A stretch of 10,067 bases of DNA from an uncultured Pseudomonadota bacterium (GTDB taxonomy: Bacteria > Myxococcota_A > Polyangia > HGW-17): positions 1-10,067 of the forward strand of contig CALKWH010000112.1 of assembly GCA_938004375.1 (NCBI GenBank), given 5' to 3'. This document shows, in pieces, positions 5,555 through 10,067 of the stretch. How positions within the stretch are numbered: the first letter of the stretch is position 1; each line of letters opens with the position of its first letter. A model generated the notes under the pieces. That model made no database searches, was not told the origin of the DNA, and saw nothing but the letters and a program-made list of their open reading frames with translations. Position numbers and translations under genes: made by a program.

Positions 5555-8491
5555 CTACTCGGCGACGACGATGAGGTTGCGGGTCTCGGCGGCGCGGGAG
5601 GAGTCCCGCGCGGTGACGGTGATGACGTTCACGCCGGGCCACAGGGGGACCGAGGCCGAGAAGGCGGCCTTGGGCGTGTTCGCGCCGTAGGCCGAGAACG
5701 CGACCTTCTTGGCGTAGACGTTGGCCTTGAGGTTGGAGACCACGACGATCAGGTCCCGCAGGCCGTCGGGATCCTGCAGCTCGCCGGTGAGGGTCACGGG
5801 GGCGGGCTTGACCGGTCCCGTGGGCGGGTTGGCCACCGTGATCGACGGCGGCGAGTATTGGTAGAACTCAGGCAGGGCCACGCCCTTGCCGGCGAGCTTC
5901 TTCACGGTCCCAGCGTCCTTCTTCACCCACAGCAGGGTACCGGGCGAGGGGGCCACGCCCACGAAGCCGTTGAGCTCGAAGGCGGCCTTGAGCGCGACGC
6001 CGGCGCCCAGGCGGCCCTGCAGTTTCTGGGTGGCGGGCCACGGCGTGTCGTAGAGCTCGGCCTCCCGCTCGAGGTGCAGCCACCCCGAGAGGGCCTTGGG
6101 CTCGTTCCCCGCGCCCTGCCGGCGCATGACCAGCCAGGGGACCTCGATGTTCGTGCCGAAGTTGCAGTCCTTGAGCTCGAGCTGGAAGCGCCAGGGCTGC
6201 TCGCCGGACTCGGCGAGCGCCTTCACCTGGAAAGTCACGTCGCGCTTCTGGCCGGGCGCCAGGTTTCGCAGCTCGGCGCGGGTGGTGACGAGCTGGACCT
6301 CGTCGCCGGTGAGGTTCTTGAGCACCAGGTTGGCGTCGCCGGTGGGGCCGTCGCCGACGTTGGTCACCCGGACCCGGAAGGTGCCGGTCTCCTGGGCGGA
6401 CAAAAGGCCGTCGTTGCCCCGGGAGTCCGAGAAGGTCATGGCGAGGTGGAGCCGGGGCTGGGGGGAGCCGGCCAGGGCGATCTGCCCGGCGGCCGTGACG
6501 TTGAGGTCCTGGGTGTGGCTGTAAAAGCGCATCTTCAGGGTGTCGGTGCGCGCCGAGAGGCCGGCCGGGATCTTGACCTCGATGGTGCGTTTTGCGGTCT
6601 CGCCCGGCTTGAGCAGCCCGAACAGGACCTCCTGGTAGTCGAAGCGGGGGTTCGAGGAGCCGAGCTCGCCGCGCAGGCGGTAAAGCGGGCTCTTGCCGTT
6701 GTTCTTCACCTCGACCTCGACCTTCGCCCACTTGCCCGCGCCGGAGGGACCCGGCACGATCAGTTTCGCGCTCAACTGGGGCGCCTCGCTGGTCGCGAGC
6801 TTCCAGTCGATCTTGAAGAGGGCCTCGAGCTTCTTGCCGAGCTCGCGGTCGGCGGCCGCCTGGAACGCGTCGACCACGGTCTTGAGGCGCGGCAGGACGG
6901 TGGGGCGGGCGACGTGGGTGCCCTTGAGCGAGACCAGGATGTCCCGGGCGAGGTCCACGGCGGCGTCCTGCACGAAGTCCTCGGCGTCGGGCGGGGAGGA
7001 CTCGTCGGGATCCATGCCGCAGTAGTTGCACACGAACGGCGGGGTCTTGGGTTCGGGCTGCAGGGCGTACACGGTGTACATGGACTTGCCCTTGGGCGTC
7101 ACGCGGGCGGCGTCGAGGCTGCTCTTGAGCTGGGCCTCGGAGCTCGCCTCGCGGCCGGCGGTGTAGTAGGTCACCGGGCGGGTGCGCTGCTTCGGATCCA
7201 GGCGCACGTGGTGCAGCTCGATGTCCGGGACGATGCCCACGCCCTGGATGGAGACGTCGCCGTAGGTGAGGTACTGGGCGATGGTCAGTTTCAGGGCGGA
7301 GTCGCCCGGGAAGTCGATCAGATCCTGCACCGAGCCCTTGCCGAAGGTGCGCCGCCCGATCAGCACCGCGCGCCCGCTGTACTTGAGGGTGCCGGCCACG
7401 ATCTCGGAGGCCGAGGCGGAGTTGTCGTCCACCAGCACGACCACCGGCTTCTTGAAGATGGTGGACTGCGCGTCGGCCCGCTCCTCGCGGCGGTCCCGGG
7501 TGTTGTTGGACACCTGGGCGACGATGATGCCGCTGTCGAGGAAGTAGCGGCCGATCTCGACGGCGATGTGCAAAAGGCCGCCGCCGTTGCCGCGCATGTC
7601 CAGGATCAGACCCTGCACGGACTCCTTGTTCATCTCGGTGAGGGCCTGCTTGACCATGAGCGCGGTGGGCATCTGGAAGGCCTTGAGCTTCAGATAGCCG
7701 TACTTGGCGCCCTGGTGCTCGAGGATGCGGTGGGTCACGCTCTCGAAGGAGATGGCCTCGCGGGTGATCGAGAGGGCCTTGGGCGCCTTCCAGGCGGCTC
7801 GGGAGAGCAGGATGGCGACGGGCTCGCCCGGCTCGCCACGCAGGCGGGAGACGGACTCGGAGAGGGACAGGTTGTCGGTGGGCTGGTTGCCGATGCGCAG
7901 GATGCGGTCGCCCGGGAGCAGGCCGGCCCGGGAGGCGGGCGTGTTCTCCATGACCTTGATCACGCTCAGTTTCTGGTCGCAGATCGACACGACGATGCCC
8001 AGGCCGCCGAAGGAGCCGCGGGTCTGGGTGCGCATGTCGCGGAACACCTCGGGGGTCATGAAGACGGTGTGGGGGTCCAGCGTCTCGAGGATGCCGGCGA
8101 TGGCCGCGTGCTCGACCTTCTCCATCGACACGTCCGCGCTCAGGTGCTGGGACAGGAAGGCGAACACCTGGGAGAACCCGGCGATGAGGTCCCAGGCGGA
8201 CGGGATCTTCGCGGCCAGGCTCAGTTTCGCGGCGCCCAGCTCGACGATGAGCGTCCCCTTGGCCCCGTCCTCGCGGACCATGACCTCGGGGACCTCGCGG
8301 GCGATGCTCTCGAGGCCGGACAGCAGCATGCGGCTCGGATCGATCCGGGCGGGATCGACGTAGCGGTCCATGACCTTGGACACGGTCAGTTTCAGGTGGA
8401 GCAGCAGCGGCGTGGTCGCCTTGGGCTGGGGCGCCGCGGTGGGCTGTTGGGCGAGGAAGGCGAAGACCAGGGTGACGAGCCAGATGTGCAT
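5555..8491 (-). CDS. Exported S41 carboxy-terminal processing protease with PDZ and long CARDB-like C-terminal region
   Basis: A 978-residue serine protease of the CtpA/Prc family, which cleaves near protein C-termini in the envelope. The start is the ATG at 8491, with GGAG six bases upstream and a short signal-like segment (LVTLVFAFLA). A TTG 57 bases earlier would add a Pro/Arg-rich leader and bury the signal. LDPHT is at about 138-142 and the PDZ domain at about 158-240 (GSFGGLGI...AGLLPGDRI). The S41 core runs about 262-430 with LILDMRGNGGG. Predicted catalytic S360 (in NSASASEI) and K385 (TFGKGSVQ) are 25 residues apart, with Q389, as in Prc. Unlike ordinary CTPs of 400-500 residues, it continues with a CxxC at 488-491, two CARDB/Ig-like beta domains (about 570-660 and 675-790), an SH3-like segment (about 800-860) and a final Ig-like domain (about 880-978). 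The added domains may anchor it or bind substrate. No other catalytic domain is seen. Confidence 0.93.
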   Translation of the reverse strand: MHIWLVTLVFAFLAQQPTAAPQPKATTPLLLHLKLTVSKVMDRYVDPARIDPSRMLLSGLESIAREVPEVMVREDGAKGTLIVELGAAKLSLAAKIPSAWDLIAGFSQVFAFLSQHLSADVSMEKVEHAAIAGILETLDPHTVFMTPEVFRDMRTQTRGSFGGLGIVVSICDQKLSVIKVMENTPASRAGLLPGDRILRIGNQPTDNLSLSESVSRLRGEPGEPVAILLSRAAWKAPKALSITREAISFESVTHRILEHQGAKYGYLKLKAFQMPTALMVKQALTEMNKESVQGLILDMRGNGGGLLHIAVEIGRYFLDSGIIVAQVSNNTRDRREERADAQSTIFKKPVVVLVDDNSASASEIVAGTLKYSGRAVLIGRRTFGKGSVQDLIDFPGDSALKLTIAQYLTYGDVSIQGVGIVPDIELHHVRLDPKQRTRPVTYYTAGREASSEAQLKSSLDAARVTPKGKSMYTVYALQPEPKTPPFVCNYCGMDPDESSPPDAEDFVQDAAVDLARDILVSLKGTHVARPTVLPRLKTVVDAFQAAADRELGKKLEALFKIDWKLATSEAPQLSAKLIVPGPSGAGKWAKVEVEVKNNGKSPLYRLRGELGSSNPRFDYQEVLFGLLKPGETAKRTIEVKIPAGLSARTDTLKMRFYSHTQDLNVTAAGQIALAGSPQPRLHLAMTFSDSRGNDGLLSAQETGTFRVRVTNVGDGPTGDANLVLKNLTGDEVQLVTTRAELRNLAPGQKRDVTFQVKALAESGEQPWRFQLELKDCNFGTNIEVPWLVMRRQGAGNEPKALSGWLHLEREAELYDTPWPATQKLQGRLGAGVALKAAFELNGFVGVAPSPGTLLWVKKDAGTVKKLAGKGVALPEFYQYSPPSITVANPPTGPVKPAPVTLTGELQDPDGLRDLIVVVSNLKANVYAKKVAFSAYGANTPKAAFSASVPLWPGVNVITVTARDSSRAAETRNLIVVAE

Positions 8492-8497
8492 GTTCGA

Positions 8498-8503
8498 CTC
8501 CGG
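8498..8503 (-). promoter_or_regulatory. Ribosome-binding site deciding the S41 protease start
   Basis: On the minus strand CCGGAG lies 6 bases before the ATG at 8491. This supports that ATG, with its signal-like N-terminus, over the upstream TTG at 8548. Confidence 0.7.
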
Positions 8504-8554
8504 AAAGGGAAGGGCGGGCCGGGGCGGGCCGCGCGCGGACAAGACCAACGTCGT

Positions 8555-8584
8555 ATCCTACGCGCCGATTCCCCGGATTGTTCA
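8555..8584 (-). promoter_or_regulatory. Weak candidate promoter for the S41 protease
   Basis: Reading the minus strand, TGAACA (8584-8579) and TAGGAT (8560-8555) are 18 bases apart, each with 4 of 6 matches to sigma-70 boxes. They lie in the 151-base gap between the DUF1232 gene and the protease gene, which is the place a separate promoter would be expected. The rest of the gap is GC-rich with no reading frame I can support. Confidence 0.28.
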
Positions 8585-8642
8585 CGCGACGGAAAAATCA
8601 GTTGGGACCACGGCCCGCGGACCGGGGACGGGGCCGCGCCGA

Positions 8643-9173
8643 CTAGTGGACCTTGGACTTGATGAAGGAACGGAACTCGCGGATGGTGCGGTCGTTCTGG
8701 CCCAGGGGCTTCGGGTTGTAGCCGCGGACCTCGTCCTCGAGCTCACGGTCGAACTGGTCGAGACAGCCGGCCTCGTCCAGAATGTGGTCCGCGTTGCGGT
8801 TGCGGATGCGCTCGTCGGGGAGGCGCTTCACGTAGGCCACGAAGCCGTCGTACAGGTTGTCGAACAGCGCGCGAGTCAGGTCGTCCTCGCCGGCGAGGCG
8901 CTTGATGCCTTCGTCGGCGTTGGGCATGCCGGCCTCGAGGGCGAGCTTCGCCGAGACGCGCATGACGGCCGCGTCGTCGAGCACGCCGATGCCGCCCAGG
9001 TAGTCCGGGATGATGTCGACCTTGCGGAGCATGTAGGACATGCCGCCCAGAAGATATTTCTTGGAATCACGGGAGATGCCCTGGGAGTCCAACGCTTTGC
9101 GCAGGATCTTGGTGTCCTCAGCGAGGTTGGCGACCCAGGCTTCCAGTTTCTGCAACAGTTCGTTATCCGTCAT
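8643..9173 (-). CDS. DUF1232 (YkvA-like) domain protein
   Basis: A 176-residue protein whose residues about 40-75 match the DUF1232/YkvA pattern: YLLGG...YMLRKVDIIPDYL-GGIGVLDDAAVM, with the conserved D53-IIPD57 and LDD at 65-67. In many family members this segment is a membrane-associated hairpin. Here it is only modestly hydrophobic and the rest of the protein is charged (for example DRELEDEVRG and the C-terminal REFRSFIKSKVH), so a soluble or peripheral protein is equally possible. The N-terminal 40 residues look helical. The biochemical function of the family is not established and I do not assign one. The ATG is supported by AAAGGA seven bases upstream (9186-9181). It is transcribed in the same direction as the S41 protease but separated by 151 bases, so shared transcription is uncertain. 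Confidence 0.85.
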   Translation of the reverse strand: MTDNELLQKLEAWVANLAEDTKILRKALDSQGISRDSKKYLLGGMSYMLRKVDIIPDYLGGIGVLDDAAVMRVSAKLALEAGMPNADEGIKRLAGEDDLTRALFDNLYDGFVAYVKRLPDERIRNRNADHILDEAGCLDQFDRELEDEVRGYNPKPLGQNDRTIREFRSFIKSKVH

Positions 9174-9180
9174 CGTCTTT

Positions 9181-9186
9181 TCCTTT
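9181..9186 (-). promoter_or_regulatory. Ribosome-binding site of the DUF1232 gene
   Basis: AAAGGA on the minus strand, 7 bases before the ATG at 9173, fixes the start of the gene. Confidence 0.7.
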
Positions 9187-9261
9187 CTGGTACAGGGGGT
9201 TCACCCACCCGTTCGAGACCGGTTTCTTCCACGGACCGCACTTTTTCACGCTTTGACGGCA

Positions 9262-9276
9262 GTGTCAAGCTGACAC
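9262..9276. promoter_or_regulatory. Operator-like palindrome overlapping a -35-like box
   Basis: GTGTCA-AGC-TGACAC is a perfect inverted repeat. A further TTGAC at 9253-9257 adds another TGAC half-site in the same short region. Read on the minus strand it contains TTGACA (9268-9263), an exact -35 consensus facing the DUF1232 gene, but the -10 position 17 bases on (AAAAGT) is poor. It lies about 90 bases upstream of the DUF1232 start and 30 bases after the stop of the WxxGxW gene. No T-run follows, so a regulator site is more likely than a terminator. The bound factor is unknown. Confidence 0.4.
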
Positions 9277-9305
9277 GCGCGGGTTTTTCCGGGGGCGATG
9301 GCGCC

Positions 9306-10022
9306 TCACCGGCGCAGCCAGCGGCCGGGGACCAGGATGACGCCTCGGGGGGTGCGGCGCCACCGGGGGCGCTCCCACTGCTGTCCGACGGCGGGCCGCA
9401 CGAGCCAGCGGCCGGGCACCCACACCCAGGCGGCGCCGACCCAGTGCCAGTAGCCGGGCGCCCAGACGGCGTCGGGGAAGGGGGCGACCTCGACCGTCTC
9501 GACCTTGAGCGGCGGCGGTTCGGCGGGGGCGGTGGCGGTCTTCTCCTCGGCCAGGTCGCTCTCGGGGACGCGCCAGAACCCGGACAGCCAGAGCCAGGCG
9601 AAGCCGTTCCAGCGCCAGTAGCCGGGCACCCAGACGGCGTTCAGGCTGGCCTTGGGCGGCGGGGTCTCGGCCCGGGGCGCCGGAGGCGGACCGTCGGCGG
9701 GGCGGGGCTTCGGGGTGTCGTCCACCGGCGCCGGCTTCGGGGCTTCGGCGATGGAATAATGCCACCGTCCCGGGCGCTTCTTGTGCCAGCAGGGGAGGTC
9801 CTTCGGATCCTTGCGGCAGCGCTCGAACTCAGCGTAGTCGGTGAACTTGCGGCAGATCTGGACGCGCCCGCCGTCCAGGCGGCCGGTGACGCACATCTGC
9901 CACACGGGTTTGACCGGTTTGGCGGGCTTGGCGGGTTTCACGGGCTCGGTAGGCTTGGGGGGGTTCTTCGCGGCCAGCAGCCGCTCTCGCTCGCGGCGCG
10001 CCTGCTCCTTCTTCGCGCGCTC
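9306..10022 (-). CDS. Trp-rich WxxGxW (YXWGXW) repeat protein, N-terminus missing
   Basis: The last 238 residues of a protein cut by the contig end; the leading MLFRS readable from 10037 is adapter. Numbering from the first genuine residue (Glu, 10022), it starts with a charged helical stretch (ERAKKEQARRERERLL), then a Pro/Lys-rich spacer (KPTEPVKPAKPAKPVKPV, 23-40). Next comes a segment with Cys at 44, 57, 69 and 78, a second Pro-rich linker, and two copies of an aromatic repeat. These begin WVPGYWRWNG at 131 and WAPGYWHWVG at 187, exactly 56 residues apart, followed by a third half-copy VPGRW at 231-235. Such WxxGxW repeats occur in exported or envelope proteins of many GC-rich bacteria, with unknown molecular role. 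The TonB-like Pro/Lys stretch suggests a periplasm-spanning or surface position, but the N-terminal signal that would show this is lost. Confidence 0.8.
   Translation of the reverse strand, partial: ERAKKEQARRERERLLAAKNPPKPTEPVKPAKPAKPVKPVWQMCVTGRLDGGRVQICRKFTDYAEFERCRKDPKDLPCWHKKRPGRWHYSIAEAPKPAPVDDTPKPRPADGPPPAPRAETPPPKASLNAVWVPGYWRWNGFAWLWLSGFWRVPESDLAEEKTATAPAEPPPLKVETVEVAPFPDAVWAPGYWHWVGAAWVWVPGRWLVRPAVGQQWERPRWRRTPRGVILVPGRWLRR
9441..9640 (-). repeat. Pair of near-identical 32-base direct repeats within the WxxGxW gene
   Basis: Bases 9441-9472 and 9609-9640 match at 30 of 32 positions, 168 bases (56 codons) apart. They encode the two copies of the PGYW-type aromatic repeat. The high nucleotide identity suggests a fairly recent internal duplication or ongoing gene conversion. 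Confidence 0.85.
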
Positions 10023-10067
10023 AGATCGGAAGAGCACACGTCTGAACTCCAGTCACCGAATACGATC
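10023..10067 (+). other. Untrimmed Illumina adapter with sample index (artefact)
   Basis: Bases 10023-10056 are the TruSeq index-read adapter beginning AGATCGGAAGAGC. They are followed by the 8-base index CGAATACG (10057-10064) and ATC, the next bases of the constant adapter. Bases 10023-10065 are the exact reverse complement of 1-43. Biological sequence ends at 10022. Confidence 0.98.

Noticed and set aside
8492..8548. Upstream TTG start for the S41 protease
   Set aside because: It has no good ribosome-binding site, adds a Pro/Arg-rich leader and displaces the signal-like N-terminus. The ATG at 8491 has GGAG at proper spacing.
8593..8636. Possible Rho-independent terminator after the DUF1232 gene
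   Set aside because: A 6-bp stem (8611-8616 with 8631-8636) has a 14-base loop, and the T5 run on the minus strand is about 13 bases beyond the stem. Too weak to call.
5858..8662. Plus-strand open frame of 934 codons opposite the S41 protease
   Set aside because: It is a composition shadow: low-complexity Gly/Leu/Val/His protein with no motif, fully antisense to a gene with an intact catalytic site, PDZ domain and signal segment.
1..10067. Linear element with terminal inverted repeats
   Set aside because: The repeats are exact sequencing-adapter and index sequence, so they carry no biological meaning.

Overview
The window looks like one complete assembled contig from a GC-rich bacterium, most likely from an environmental or metagenomic library. 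Both ends are untrimmed Illumina TruSeq-type adapter (1-43 and 10023-10067), so the two outermost genes are cut off by the assembly. Strong G/C preference at third codon positions, a LeuRS with extra zinc knuckles, a large S41 protease carrying CARDB-like domains, and a Trp-rich WxxGxW repeat protein together suggest a Myxococcota or 'deltaproteobacterial' relative. That assignment is inference; no rRNA or tRNA gene is visible.

Left half, plus strand: a 5'-truncated leucyl-tRNA synthetase gene (leuS, 44-2518) overlaps by four bases a MutT-type Nudix hydrolase gene (2515-3003). The Nudix gene has an odd 5' end packed with small hairpins. An AT-richer gap (3004-3066) with a candidate promoter and a strong Shine-Dalgarno precedes a 485-residue fold-type II PLP enzyme of unassigned substrate (3067-4524). 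Seven bases later comes a 293-residue DHH/DHHA1 phosphoesterase-like protein (4532-5413). Its metal-binding motifs occur in a circularly permuted order (DHH before HxDxDG), which is the most interesting item here.

The plus-strand and minus-strand gene sets converge on a 141-base spacer (5414-5554). It holds a near-perfect 49-base palindrome that could end transcription from both sides.

Right half, minus strand, read from right to left: a 5'-truncated Trp-rich WxxGxW repeat protein (9306-10022); a DUF1232/YkvA-like small protein (8643-9173) preceded by an operator-like palindrome; and a 978-residue exported S41 carboxy-terminal processing protease with a PDZ domain and about 500 residues of extra C-terminal domains (5555-8491). 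The protease and the WxxGxW protein point to cell-envelope functions. The left half is housekeeping: translation fidelity, nucleotide-pool cleaning and two uncharacterised metabolic enzymes. No mobile element, CRISPR array or classical defence system is visible, and no gene-free stretch exceeds about 150 bases.
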